Below are positions 8,422-17,745 of a stretch of 55,517 nucleotides of DNA, piece by piece. The translations under genes and the position numbers were made by a program. The notes below the pieces were generated by a model, which did not search any database, had not been told where the DNA came from, and was given only the letters and a program-made list of their open reading frames with translations. The number at the start of each line of letters is the position of its first letter. The first letter of the stretch is position 1. The DNA comes from Nonomuraea deserti (lineage in GTDB: Bacteria > Actinomycetota > Actinomycetes > Streptosporangiales > Streptosporangiaceae), in the NCBI RefSeq assembly GCF_004348685.1, contig NZ_SMKO01000042.1, positions 1 to 55,517 of the forward strand. The letters run 5' to 3'.

Positions 8422-9645
8422 CTAGAGCTCCACGCCGAGCAGGGCGTCGACCAGGTCCTTGACCAGGCCGGGCGCGCCGGTGTCCGGGCCCTCGCCGGCC
8501 AGCGCCTCGGCGGCCCAGGCGTCGACGGCGGCCAGCGCGCCCGGCGCGTCGAGGTCGTCGGCCAGACGCTCGCGCACCGCGACCGCCAACTCCCCGGCGC
8601 GCGGCCCCGACGGCAGCGCCGTGGCCTGGCGCCACAGCTCCAGCCTGCGCTCGGCCTCGGCCATCAGCTCGGGCACGTATTCCCAGTCGGCGCGGTAGTG
8701 GTGGGCCAGCAGCACCAGCCGGACCGCCATCGGGTCGTGCTTCTCGCGCAGCTTGGAGACGAAGACCAGGTTGCCCTTAGACTTCGACATCTTCTCGCCG
8801 TCGAGCGCCACCATGCCGGCGTGCGTGTAGAACTTGGCGAACGGCCACTCCCCCGTGGCCGCGTGGCCCTCGGAGGCGCCGCACTCGTGGTGCGGGAAGA
8901 TCAGGTCGGAGCCGCCGCCGGCCACGTCGTAACCGGCGCCCAGGTTGTCGAGGGCGATCGCGGTGCACTCGATGTGCCAGCCGGGCCGGCCCCTGCCGAG
9001 AGACGAGTCCCAGGCGGGCTCGCCGGGCCGCTCGGCGCGCCACAGCAGCCAGTCGAGCGGGTGCCGCTTGCCCGGCCGGTCGGGGTCGCCGCCGCGCTCG
9101 GCGAACAGCGCCAGCATCTCGTCCTCGTCGTAGCCGGAGACCTGCCCGAACTTGGGCGCGTCGGCCACGTTGAAGTAGACGTCGCCGTCGAGATCATACG
9201 TGACCCCCTTGGCGGAGAGTCTGGCGATCAGATCGGCGACCTGGTCGACGACCTCGGTCACGCCGACGTACTCGCGGGGCGGCACGATCCGCAGCGCCTC
9301 CATGTCGCCGCGGAACAACTCGATCTCCCGCTCCGCCAGCTCGCGCCAGGAGACGCCGGTCTGCGTGGCCCGTTCCAGCAGCGGATCGTCCACGTCGGTC
9401 GCGTTCTGCGTGTAGTGCACCTCGTGGCCCGCGTCGCGCCACAACCGGCCGACGAGGTCGAAGGCGAGGTAGGTGTTGGCGTGGCCGAGATGGGTGGCGT
9501 CGTAGGGGGTGATGCCGCAGACGTACATCCTGGCGGTCGGCCCCGGATCGGTCTGCCGGACCTGCTTCGCGGAGGTGTCGTGGAGACGCAGCGGGATGCT
9601 CTCACCAGGGAGCTTGGGTATGTTCGGGGCAGACCACGATCGCAT
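8422..9645 (-). CDS. mshC: Mycothiol cysteine ligase MshC
   Basis: Joins L-cysteine to GlcN-inositol using ATP, the penultimate step in mycothiol synthesis, in the cytoplasm. The 407-residue protein is a class I aminoacyl-tRNA-synthetase relative: HLGH at residues 52-55 is the HIGH motif, KMSKS at about 285-289 is the adenylation loop, and Cys43, a WHIECTA Cys and the FPHHECG His are the zinc/cysteine-binding residues. Length and the N-terminal [14 protein letters not shown] match MshC rather than CysS. It is the last gene of a five-gene minus-strand operon whose other members accompany mshC widely in actinobacteria. Confidence 0.97.
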   Translation of the reverse strand: MRSWSAPNIPKLPGESIPLRLHDTSAKQVRQTDPGPTARMYVCGITPYDATHLGHANTYLAFDLVGRLWRDAGHEVHYTQNATDVDDPLLERATQTGVSWRELAEREIELFRGDMEALRIVPPREYVGVTEVVDQVADLIARLSAKGVTYDLDGDVYFNVADAPKFGQVSGYDEDEMLALFAERGGDPDRPGKRHPLDWLLWRAERPGEPAWDSSLGRGRPGWHIECTAIALDNLGAGYDVAGGGSDLIFPHHECGASEGHAATGEWPFAKFYTHAGMVALDGEKMSKSKGNLVFVSKLREKHDPMAVRLVLLAHHYRADWEYVPELMAEAERRLELWRQATALPSGPRAGELAVAVRERLADDLDAPGALAAVDAWAAEALAGEGPDTGAPGLVKDLVDALLGVEL

Positions 9646-9655
9646 GTCTTCGAGC

Positions 9656-10306
9656 CTATCCGTCCCGATCTGCGGTCAGGTCGGCGAAGTCGTACGTCAC
9701 GCCGCCGGTCCCGATCTCGACCTCCATGACCGAAAGGGAGGCGAAGACGCGGCCGTCGGCCAGCTCGTGCCGGACGATGAGCGCGGCCGGGTCGGAGGAC
9801 GGCTCCGCCGCGGCCAGGTCGTGCCAGCCGCTCGTCTCCGCGAATCTGGGCAGGTGTGCCAGCACCCGCTCGCTTTTCGGATCGAGGCCCGTGTTGACCA
9901 CCATGCTGGTGCCCTCGGGCAGCTCGGCCTCGGTGCGCCGCTCGCCGTCCCAGCTGAACAGCCGCACCCGCGACAGGTCGGCCAGCACCAGATGGAAGGG
10001 GTCGTAGCGGGTCAGGTCGGCGTCGGGGAAGTCTCCGCCGTACGCGGCCCGCAGCGCCAGGTCGCCACGGGAGATCTTCGTGGTCTCCTGCGCGGCCCGG
10101 CCGTGGCCGTTGAGGAGGGCGGCGGCCCGGCGGGCCGCCGGGTTGACGGCCAGCCAGGTGCCGCCGGCCTTGAGGTCGCGCCCGCCGATCACGCCCGGGT
10201 ATTCGGGCCAGTGCTCACCCGGGCCCTCCCACGGGCGGTCGGTGAACTCGTCTCTCACACCCATGAGCGTCAGCGGCCGCCCGGTTCTCACGATCAGCGT
10301 GCACAT
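9656..10306 (-). CDS. NRDE/TANGO2-family protein
   Basis: A 216-residue protein beginning MCTLIV, with an exposed Cys2 as in the Ntn-hydrolase-like NRDE (TANGO2) family. The eponymous motif appears as [10 protein letters not shown] near residue 17, followed by [15 protein letters not shown] and [11 protein letters not shown]. Its biochemical role is not settled; the family has been tied to haem or lipid handling in eukaryotes. The ATG at 10306 is chosen because it puts Cys at position 2; an upstream TTG is less likely. It starts 48 bases after the preceding operon gene and ends 10 bases before mshC. Confidence 0.8.
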   Translation of the reverse strand: MCTLIVRTGRPLTLMGVRDEFTDRPWEGPGEHWPEYPGVIGGRDLKAGGTWLAVNPAARRAAALLNGHGRAAQETTKISRGDLALRAAYGGDFPDADLTRYDPFHLVLADLSRVRLFSWDGERRTEAELPEGTSMVVNTGLDPKSERVLAHLPRFAETSGWHDLAAAEPSSDPAALIVRHELADGRVFASLSVMEVEIGTGGVTYDFADLTADRDG

Positions 10307-10354
10307 GGGCAAAGGGTAATAAACGGCTCAAGTCGCGTACCGCCCGGGGTCGGG

Positions 10355-11119
10355 TCAGATCGGCGGCCAGGGGATGGCGGGCCAGCCCTCCGGCGGGTAG
10401 GGGTGCACGCCGGTGTCGAGCAGCCGCCTGACGCGCTGCCAGGTGGCCTCCACCTCCGCCGGGGTGAGCAGCTCGCGCAACCTGCGCCCGAGCGAGCCCG
10501 ACTCGAGGTCGCGCTCCAGCTTGGCCAGCACCGCCACCGCCTCGCGGGCCAGCGGCTTGCCGCGCCACTGCCACAGCACCGTGCGCAGTTTGTCCTCGAC
10601 GGAGAAGCAGACCCCGTGGTCGACGCCGTAGACGTGGCCGGTGGGCAGCGGCAGCAGGTGACCGCCCTTACGGTCGGCATTGTTGACCACGGCATCGAAC
10701 ACCGCCATCCGGCGCACGACCGGGTTGCGGCTCTTGACCAGCCGCATGAGGTCGATCTCACGCTCGGTGTCGATCCAGAGCTGGCACATGCCGGGCCCGA
10801 AAGGACCGTCGCGGTAGACCGTGGGCGGCACGATGCGCCAGCCGGTCGCCTGTGACACCTCGTAGGCGGCCACCTCGCGGGCGGCCAGGGTGCCGTCGGG
10901 AAAATCCCACAGCGGGCGCTCCCCGCGTACGGGCTTGTAGACGCAGGCCGCCGTGCGGGAGCCCAGCTTGACCGAGCAGTAGAGCGTCATGTTGGTCGCC
11001 TCGACCAGGCGGCCGGCCACCTCCAGGCGGCCGTCACGCAGGAGCGTGTGGGCCTCGTCCTCGTGCAGGGGTGGCGGCTGGGACGACTTGACGGCCGGTT
11101 CGCTCTCAGGAGCGGTCAT
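10355..11119 (-). CDS. Kinase-fold conserved actinobacterial protein (SCO1664-like)
   Basis: A 254-residue member of an actinobacterial family with a distant PI3/4-kinase or HipA-like fold. CVYKPVRGERPLWDFPDG with its Lys corresponds to the nucleotide-binding strand, VVNNADRKGGHLL resembles a catalytic loop, and YGVDHGVCF holds the likely metal-binding Asp. Function is unknown, but the family is nearly always beside DUF3090, an MSMEG_4193-type phosphatase and mshC, as here. The start overlaps the DUF3090 stop by four bases, so the two are translationally coupled. Confidence 0.8.
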   Translation of the reverse strand: MTAPESEPAVKSSQPPPLHEDEAHTLLRDGRLEVAGRLVEATNMTLYCSVKLGSRTAACVYKPVRGERPLWDFPDGTLAAREVAAYEVSQATGWRIVPPTVYRDGPFGPGMCQLWIDTEREIDLMRLVKSRNPVVRRMAVFDAVVNNADRKGGHLLPLPTGHVYGVDHGVCFSVEDKLRTVLWQWRGKPLAREAVAVLAKLERDLESGSLGRRLRELLTPAEVEATWQRVRRLLDTGVHPYPPEGWPAIPWPPI

Positions 11120-11664
11120 GAAGCCGCCTCACCCCCGCGGTAGCCGTTGAGTCGCACGCACACGTGACCGGCCGCGTCGAGCGGCTGGCCGCACAGGGGA
11201 CACGGCGGGCGGCCCGCCGCGACGATCTGCAGCGCTCGCTGGGTGAAGGCCCGGGCGGCCCCGGCGCTGATGCGCACGCGCAGCACCGCGGGGTCGGGGC
11301 CGTCGAGGTCGTCCTCGTCGACGGCCTCCTGCGCCTCGATCACCACCTGCGACCTGTCCGAGTCCCATGCGAGCGCCATGGTCCCCACCCGGAAATCCTC
11401 CGCGACCGGCACGTCCAGGGGCGCGTCGTCGGCCAGGTCGGCGGGAGCCAGCGCGGGCACGTGCGCGGTGCCCCCGCTCAGGCGCAACACCTCGTCGAGC
11501 AGCTCGTCGAGCCTGCCCGCCAGCGCAGCGACCTGCAACTTCTCCAGCGCCACCGTGGTCAGTCTGCCCTCGGCCCTGGCCTGCAGAAAAAAGACCCGCG
11601 CGCCCGGCTGCCCCAAGGCACCGGCGACGAACCTCTCTGGTGGGTCGTAGTCGAAGACCGGCAT
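11116..11664 (-). CDS. DUF3090 protein
   Basis: A 182-residue actinobacterial DUF3090 protein, identified by the start PVFDYDPPERFVAGALGQPG and by the C-terminal CPLCGQPLDAAGHVC, which looks like a small metal-binding knuckle. No activity is established. It stands between the histidine phosphatase (9-base gap) and the kinase-fold protein (4-base overlap) in the mshC operon, so the three probably act together. Confidence 0.9.
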   Translation of the reverse strand: MPVFDYDPPERFVAGALGQPGARVFFLQARAEGRLTTVALEKLQVAALAGRLDELLDEVLRLSGGTAHVPALAPADLADDAPLDVPVAEDFRVGTMALAWDSDRSQVVIEAQEAVDEDDLDGPDPAVLRVRISAGAARAFTQRALQIVAAGRPPCPLCGQPLDAAGHVCVRLNGYRGGEAAS

Positions 11665-11673
11665 AGCCTGACC

Positions 11674-12360
11674 TTACGTGGTTCCGGGTCCGCCGCCGAC
11701 GGCAGCATCGCTCCCGGTGATGTTTTCTCCCCCGTCTTTCTCCTCCGAATCCTCGGGAAGCCTCAATTCCCCCATATCGTTAAGCCTGAGCACAAAGGGA
11801 CGCAAGGGCGCATAGCGAATGACGGTGAGCGCTCCAGGATCGGCCGTTATCCGCTGAAAATGATCGAGGTGGAGGCCCAGAGCGTCCGCGACGATCGCCT
11901 TGATCACGTCGCCGTGGCTGCAGACCAGGTAGACACCCTTCTCCCCGACCCGCTCGTTCCACTCCCTGACCGCCGCGACCGCCCGATGCTGCATCGCCGT
12001 CAGCGCCTCGCCGCCGGGAAAGGCCACCGCGCTCGGATGCGCCTGCACGACCTGCCACAGCGGCTCGCGGGCGAGCTCTTTCAGCGGCCGCCCGGTCCAC
12101 TCGCCGTAACCGCACTCGATGAACCGCTCGTCGATCACCACCTCCGCCGCGCGCCCGTCGGCGACCGCCTGGGCCGTCTCCCTGCATCGTTCGAGCGGGC
12201 TGGAGACGATGGCGTCGAGCCCGACGCCCGCGATGCGCCCGGCGAGCGCCGCGGCCTGCGCGCTGCCCGCCTCGCTCAGGTGCACCCCCGGAGTACGGCC
12301 GGCCAGCACCGGCCCTGTGAGATCCGTCAGCCCGTGCCGGGCGAGAAGCAACGTGGTCAC
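11674..12360 (-). CDS. Histidine-phosphatase-superfamily protein (MSMEG_4193 type)
   Basis: A 228-residue phosphoglycerate-mutase-like protein. ARHG at residues 7-10 provides the phospho-accepting His, SSPLERCRETAQA the second conserved block, and CSHGDVIKAI the second catalytic His near residue 146. It heads the mshC operon. The GTG at 12360 gives the usual short start before LLLARHG. A GTG at 12387 adds nine residues and overlaps the stop of a doubtful 64-codon frame upstream. The substrate is unknown; a small phosphorylated metabolite is likely. Confidence 0.85.
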   Translation of the reverse strand: MTTLLLARHGLTDLTGPVLAGRTPGVHLSEAGSAQAAALAGRIAGVGLDAIVSSPLERCRETAQAVADGRAAEVVIDERFIECGYGEWTGRPLKELAREPLWQVVQAHPSAVAFPGGEALTAMQHRAVAAVREWNERVGEKGVYLVCSHGDVIKAIVADALGLHLDHFQRITADPGALTVIRYAPLRPFVLRLNDMGELRLPEDSEEKDGGENITGSDAAVGGGPGTT

Positions 12361-12576
12361 CCTGCCAGTGTCGCAGGCGTCGATCACAACGGCTCATCGA
12401 CCCGGACGCGCGACGGGCCGCCCGCTCCCCCGTGGACCCGGACGACAGCCCGCCGGGCAATCTCCTGCCCGCCGATGAGAAAACCGTATGGCTGGCCGCC
12501 GTTACAGCCCTGACCACCGACAACAGCGGAGCGGCAGCCTGCTGAGCAGGTTTCTTGTTGGTAACCTGGCGGGATC

Positions 12577-13524
12577 ATGGAGCAGCGCTATGTCGGCCAC
12601 AGCGGACTGTCGGTGTCCAGGCTGGGGCTCGGCACGATGACCTGGGGGCGTGACACCGACACGGACGAGGCGGCCGCCCAGCTCCGCACGTTCCTCGACG
12701 CGGGCGGCAACCTCGTCGACACGGCCGACGTCTACACCGGCGGTGACTCCGAGCGGCTGCTGGGGCGCATGCTGCGCGACTCGGTGCCGCGCTCCGAGCT
12801 GGTGATCTCCACCAAGGCCGTGGTCACCCCCACGGGCCGGCGGCCCCGCGACGCCTCACGGCGCCACCTGATCGCCGCCGTCGACGACTCGCTCAACCGG
12901 CTCGGGCTCGACTACGTCGACCTCTGGCAGCTGCACACCTACGACGCCGAGGTGCCGCTGGAGGAGACGCTGGCCGCGCTCGACGCGATCGTCTCCTCCG
13001 GCCGCGCCGTCTACGCCGGCGTCTGCGACTACGCCGGCTGGCAACTGGCCGCCGCCGCGATCACCCAGAAGATGGTTCCCGGCCGCATCCCGATCACCTC
13101 GGCGCAGGCCGAATACTCGCTGCTGGCCCGCGAGCCCGAGCGCGAGCTGCTGCCCGCCGCCACCCACCTCGGCGTGGGCATGCTGGCCTGGTCGCCGCTG
13201 GGCCGGGGGGTGCTGACGGGCAAATACCGCGCCGGCGTCCCTGGCGACTCGCGCGCCGCCACCCCGCACTTCGCCGACTTCGTCCGCCCTTATCTCGACG
13301 AGCGCAGCCGGCGCGTGGTCGAATCGGTCACGACCGCCGCCGACGGGCTCGGCGTCTCGCCCCTGGCGGTGGCGCTGTCTTGGGTGCGCGACCAGCCAGG
13401 CGTCGCCTCCGCCATCGTCGGAGCGCGTACGCACGCGCAGCTCAAGGGCATCCTGCCGGCCGAAGACGTGGTGCTGCCCATAGAGATCCGAGAGGCCCTC
13501 GATGACGTGTCGTCACTCGACTGA
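12577..13524 (+). CDS. Aldo/keto reductase
   Basis: A 315-residue NADPH-dependent aldo/keto reductase with a TIM-barrel fold. The catalytic tetrad is visible as Asp48, Tyr53, Lys80 and His120, in NLVDTADVYTGG, ISTKAV and WQLHTYD. The late VGARTHAQL motif forms the NADP-phosphate pocket. It is transcribed away from the mshC operon from a shared intergenic region, a pairing seen in other actinomycetes. The physiological carbonyl substrate is not predictable. Confidence 0.92.
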   Translation: MEQRYVGHSGLSVSRLGLGTMTWGRDTDTDEAAAQLRTFLDAGGNLVDTADVYTGGDSERLLGRMLRDSVPRSELVISTKAVVTPTGRRPRDASRRHLIAAVDDSLNRLGLDYVDLWQLHTYDAEVPLEETLAALDAIVSSGRAVYAGVCDYAGWQLAAAAITQKMVPGRIPITSAQAEYSLLAREPERELLPAATHLGVGMLAWSPLGRGVLTGKYRAGVPGDSRAATPHFADFVRPYLDERSRRVVESVTTAADGLGVSPLAVALSWVRDQPGVASAIVGARTHAQLKGILPAEDVVLPIEIREALDDVSSLD

Positions 13525-13530
13525 CCGGGA

Positions 13531-13547
13531 ACGAGAGACTCTCTCGT
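13531..13547. terminator. Palindrome after the aldo/keto reductase
   Basis: ACGAGAGACTCTCTCGT is a perfect 8-1-8 inverted repeat seven bases after the reductase stop. As RNA it would fold with a minimal loop. It may terminate the reductase transcript or be an operator for the secreted protein downstream. There is no T-tract. Confidence 0.4.
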
Positions 13548-13651
13548 GTATCACTAGTCGATACCGAATCGCAACTTTACCCGGAAAACGCCTGCGTCCC
13601 ACCGGGGATGTCCATCAGGATTTCTCCCTGAGGCAACGCAGGAGGGGACGG

Positions 13652-14473
13652 ATGGGGAGCAGGACCGCGATCTCGGCTGGAGTTCTCGCGGTGGCGTTGG
13701 GAGCCGTTCCGGTGGCGGCACCGGCCGCGGCGGCCGCCACCCAGGACTGCACGCGGGGCGGCGGCCTGCTCTCAGGGGTGACCAACACGTTGTGCGACGT
13801 CGTCGGTGCGGTCACCGGCACGGTCGACACCCTGACAGGCGGGGCCACCGGCAAGGTGACCGACGGCCTCGACAAGACCACCGACGAGGTGCTCGGCAGG
13901 GTGGGCAGGGTCGTGCCGACCACCAAGCCCAAGACGGCCAGGACGGGCGAGCCGTCCCCGTCGCCGTCGCCCAGGACGACGGAGCAGGAGCGGGAGTCCC
14001 CCGAGGGCGAGTGCCTGCCGGAGCCCTCCTGCGCGGACGGCGAGGTCTACGGCACGCTGTCGCCGCCCACGTCCCCGGCCAGGCGCCCGGCGCGGCCGCG
14101 CGCGGGCCAGAAGGACTCCTCGTCCGTGCCCGGCACGTCGAGGACGCGCAGGCCGGAGAGCCGGCCGCAGCTCATGGACACGCGCCGGCCGCTGGCCGAC
14201 AAGAAGCGGGCCGACCCGGAGGAGCCGCGGGTCGACCTGCTGTGGCCCAACCCGTTCGCGCACGAGCTGACCGTGCCGATGCAGCAGCAGCGGGTCGTGC
14301 GGCCCAGCCCGCCCGCCTCCGACGTGCTGGGCACGGCGCTGACCATCGCGCTCCTGGGGTCGGCGGTGCTCGCCGCCCGCATCGTCCAGCAGCGCCGCAG
14401 CCGCAGCGAACCCACCGAGTCGATCCCCTTCGAGCCGGCCCGCGCCGGCAACGGCCGCCACCGCCTGGCCTGA
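13652..14473 (+). CDS. Secreted, C-terminally anchored protein of unknown function
   Basis: A 273-residue protein with a Sec signal peptide (residues 1-29, AVPVAAPAAAAATQ cleavage region), a Gly/Thr-rich mature start with two Cys, a long Pro/Ser/Arg-rich disordered middle, and a single hydrophobic segment (LGTALTIALLGSAVLAA) followed by an Arg-rich tail. This topology suggests a cell-surface protein held by the C-terminal helix. The ATG is preceded by GGAGGGG. No domain is recognisable. Its 3' end is partly duplicated in the following intergenic region. Confidence 0.75.
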   Translation: MGSRTAISAGVLAVALGAVPVAAPAAAAATQDCTRGGGLLSGVTNTLCDVVGAVTGTVDTLTGGATGKVTDGLDKTTDEVLGRVGRVVPTTKPKTARTGEPSPSPSPRTTEQERESPEGECLPEPSCADGEVYGTLSPPTSPARRPARPRAGQKDSSSVPGTSRTRRPESRPQLMDTRRPLADKKRADPEEPRVDLLWPNPFAHELTVPMQQQRVVRPSPPASDVLGTALTIALLGSAVLAARIVQQRRSRSEPTESIPFEPARAGNGRHRLA

Positions 14474-14598
14474 CCACCACCGCCCGGCATCGGTCGAACC
14501 TGGAACCGGGCATCGCTGCGACCGCCTGGCCTGACCGCCACCGCCGGCCCCGGCACCGCAGGCATCCAGCGCGGCCGCCTGGCCCGAGTGATGCCGCC
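14460..14598 (+). repeat. Three degenerate copies of the secreted-protein gene's 3' end
   Basis: The 25 bases at 14460-14484, which include the last codons and TGA of the secreted-protein gene, recur at 14521-14545 with one mismatch and more loosely at 14574-14598. Periods are 61 and 53 bases. The copies fill most of the space before fabI and include a repeated stop codon. Confidence 0.7.
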
Positions 14599-14712
14599 AG
14601 GCGTGAGCACCGGGATCGGCCGCGACCGCCTCGGCGCCGGCGACGGCCGCCGCCGCGTCGGAGCGCCGGTGACGTCCGCCGCCGTCTCGTCCGAGCCCCG
14701 GCGGACGGCGTT

Positions 14713-15477
14713 TCAGCCGCCGATGGCGTGGACGCCGCCGTCCACGTGGACGATCTCGCCCGTCGTCGCCGGGAACCAGTCGGACATGAGTGCCACGCAC
14801 GCCCTGGCCGCCGGGACCGTGTCGGACAGGTCCCAGCCCAGCGGGGCCTTCTCCGGCCAGCTGTCCTCGAACTCCTTGAAGCCCGGGATCGACTTGGCGG
14901 CCATCGTGCGCAGCGGACCGGCCGCCACCAGGTTGACGCGGATGTTCTGCTTGCCCAGGTCGCGGGCGAGGTAGCGGTTGCAGGACTCGAGGCCCGCCTT
15001 GGCCACGCCCATCCAGTCGTAGACCGGCCACGCCTTGGAGGCGTCGAAGTCGAGGCCGACGACGGCCCCGCCCTCCTTCATGAGCGGCAGGCAGGCGACC
15101 GCCAGCGACTTGAAGGAGTAGGTCGACACCTGCAGAGCGGTCGCGACGTCGTCCCACGAGGTGTTGAGGAAGTTGCCGCCCAGCGCGCTCTGCGGGGCGA
15201 AGCCGATCGAGTGGACCACGCCGTCGAGGCCGTCGACGTGCTCGCCCACCCGGGCCGCGAGCGTGTCGAGGTGCTCGGTGTTCTGGACGTCGAGCTCCAG
15301 CACCGGCGCGGGCGACGGCAGCCGCTTGGCGATGCGCTCGACCAGGCTCAGCCGGCCGAACCCGGTGAGCACCACCGTGGCACCCTCCTCCTGGGCCAGC
15401 TTGGCCACGGAGAACGCGATCGAGGCATCGGTGAGCACGCCCGTCACGAGGATCCGCTTGCCTTCGAGAATGCCCAT
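14713..15477 (-). CDS. fabI: Enoyl-[acyl-carrier-protein] reductase (InhA/FabI)
   Basis: Performs the last reduction of fatty-acid elongation, trans-2-enoyl-ACP to acyl-ACP with NADH. The 254-residue protein has the FabI-type N-terminus GILEGKRILVTGVL, the catalytic Tyr153-x6-Lys160 (YDWMGVAK), HSIGFAP and the substrate-loop region AAKSIPGF. The start ATG lies one base after the fabG stop, so fabG and fabI form a two-gene operon as in mycobacterial mabA-inhA. The isoniazid target class is thus present, but drug response cannot be inferred. Confidence 0.95.
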   Translation of the reverse strand: MGILEGKRILVTGVLTDASIAFSVAKLAQEEGATVVLTGFGRLSLVERIAKRLPSPAPVLELDVQNTEHLDTLAARVGEHVDGLDGVVHSIGFAPQSALGGNFLNTSWDDVATALQVSTYSFKSLAVACLPLMKEGGAVVGLDFDASKAWPVYDWMGVAKAGLESCNRYLARDLGKQNIRVNLVAAGPLRTMAAKSIPGFKEFEDSWPEKAPLGWDLSDTVPAARACVALMSDWFPATTGEIVHVDGGVHAIGG

Positions 15478-15478
15478 G

Positions 15479-16192
<714 letters not shown>

Positions 16193-16238
16193 CTACCGGC
16201 GGGTATGCGCTTGTCCGGGTGACACAAGATCGCAGGGT

Positions 16239-16251
16239 TAGGATCGTGGAC
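16239..16251 (+). promoter_or_regulatory. Candidate -10 box giving a leaderless tldD transcript
   Basis: TAGGAT (16239-16244) fits the actinobacterial -10 TAnnnT pattern and ends seven bases before the tldD ATG, so transcription would start at or beside the ATG. No good -35 is seen at normal spacing. An AGGGTTAGGA stretch could instead be read as a weak ribosome site. Confidence 0.5.
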
Positions 16252-17745
16252 ATGCGCCAGATCGATCCCGACTTCCTGGAGCTGCCGTTGCGGCAGCTCG
16301 CGGACGCCGCCCTGCAACGCGCCCGCGACCTCGGCGCCGAGCACGCCGACTTCCGGCTCGAACGCGTCAGGGCCGAGACGCTGAGCCTCTATGACGCCCG
16401 GCTCGAAGGCTCCATGGACGCCGACGACCTGGGCTACGCCGTGCGCGTCGTCAAGGGCGGCACCTGGGGGTTCGCCGCCGGCATCCACCTGACCCCCGAG
16501 GCCGCCGCGGTGGTGGCCGAGCAGGCGGTGCGGGTGGCGGAGGTGAGCGCCCCGATCAACAGGGAGCCCATCGAGCTGGCCCCGGAGCCGGTGCACGCCG
16601 ACACCGTGTGGGTGTCGGCGTACGACGTCGACCCGTTCGAGGTGGCCTCGGCCGACAAGGTGGGCCTGCTGGCCGACTGGTCTGCCGGGCTGCTGAAGGG
16701 CGCCGACCACGTCTCGGCGCGGCTGCTGCAGGTCAAGGAGCAGAAGTTCTACGCCGACACGGCCGGCACGGTCACCACCCAGCAGCGGGTGCGGGTGCAC
16801 CCCAGGCTCAACGCGATGAAGGCGGGCGAGAGCGGGTTCGACGACATGTCGACCATCGCGCCGCCGGTCGGGCGGGGCTACGAATATCTGACGGGCACGG
16901 GCTGGGACTGGCAGGACGAGCTGGCCAGGCTGCCCGAGCTGCTGGCGGAGAAGCTGGCCGCGCCCTCGGTCGAGGCCGAGGACTACGACCTGGTGATCGA
17001 CCCGTCCAACCTGTGGCTGACGATCCACGAGTCGATCGGCCACGCCACCGAGCTCGACCGGGCACTCGGCTACGAGGCGGCCTACGCCGGCACCAGCTTC
17101 GCCACGTTCGACCAGCTGGGCGAGCTGGTCTACGGTTCACCGCTGATGAACGTGACCGGCGACCGCACGGTCACGCACGGCCTGGCCACGATCGGCTACG
17201 ACGATGAGGGCGTGCAGGGGCAGAGCTTCGACATCGTCAGGGACGGCATCCTGGTCGGCTACCAGCTCGACCGGCGGATGGCGCTGATGAAGGGGTTCGG
17301 GCGGTCCAACGGCTGCGCGTTCGCCGACTCCCCCGGTCACATGCCGATCCAGCGCATGGCCAACGTGTCGCTCGTGCCGGCCCCCGGTGGGCCGTCCACC
17401 GACGAGCTCATCGCGGGCGTCGAGCGGGGCCTCTACATCGTCGGCGACAAGAGCTGGTCGATCGACATGCAACGCTACAACTTCCAGTTCACGGGGCAGC
17501 GGGCGTACAGGATCTCGCACGGGAAACTGGCCGGGCAGGTCAGGGACTTCGCCTACCAGGCGACCACGACCGACTTCTGGCAGTCGATGGAGGCCGTGGG
17601 CGGGCCGGAGACGTACGTGCTCGGCGGTGCGTTCAACTGCGGCAAGGGCCAGCCGTCGCAGCTCGCGCCGGTCAGCCACGGCTGCCCGGCGGCGCTCTTC
17701 AGGGGCGTGCGGATCCTCAACACGGTGCAGGAGGGCGGCAAGTGA
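16252..17745 (+). CDS. tldD: TldD metalloprotease
   Basis: The active subunit of the TldD/TldE heterodimeric protease that degrades unfolded peptides and processes some ribosomally made peptides. The 497-residue protein has the HExxxH zinc motif (HESIGH, residues 259-264) followed by ATELD, and the C-terminal family signature around FNCGKGQPSQ. The ATG at 16252 gives the family's MRQIDPDFLELPL start. The stop overlaps the tldE start (GTGA), consistent with 1:1 synthesis. Confidence 0.95.
   Translation: MRQIDPDFLELPLRQLADAALQRARDLGAEHADFRLERVRAETLSLYDARLEGSMDADDLGYAVRVVKGGTWGFAAGIHLTPEAAAVVAEQAVRVAEVSAPINREPIELAPEPVHADTVWVSAYDVDPFEVASADKVGLLADWSAGLLKGADHVSARLLQVKEQKFYADTAGTVTTQQRVRVHPRLNAMKAGESGFDDMSTIAPPVGRGYEYLTGTGWDWQDELARLPELLAEKLAAPSVEAEDYDLVIDPSNLWLTIHESIGHATELDRALGYEAAYAGTSFATFDQLGELVYGSPLMNVTGDRTVTHGLATIGYDDEGVQGQSFDIVRDGILVGYQLDRRMALMKGFGRSNGCAFADSPGHMPIQRMANVSLVPAPGGPSTDELIAGVERGLYIVGDKSWSIDMQRYNFQFTGQRAYRISHGKLAGQVRDFAYQATTTDFWQSMEAVGGPETYVLGGAFNCGKGQPSQLAPVSHGCPAALFRGVRILNTVQEGGK

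Noticed and set aside
12384..12578. A 64-codon minus-strand frame whose TGA overlaps a GTG of the histidine phosphatase
   Set aside because: The overlap is suggestive, but the translation is unrecognised, its ATG is antisense to the aldo/keto reductase start, and there is no ribosome site. Kept only as a possibility.
14588..14974. Plus-strand 128-codon frame before and over fabI
   Set aside because: Mostly antisense to fabI. The part in the gap is repeat-derived sequence.
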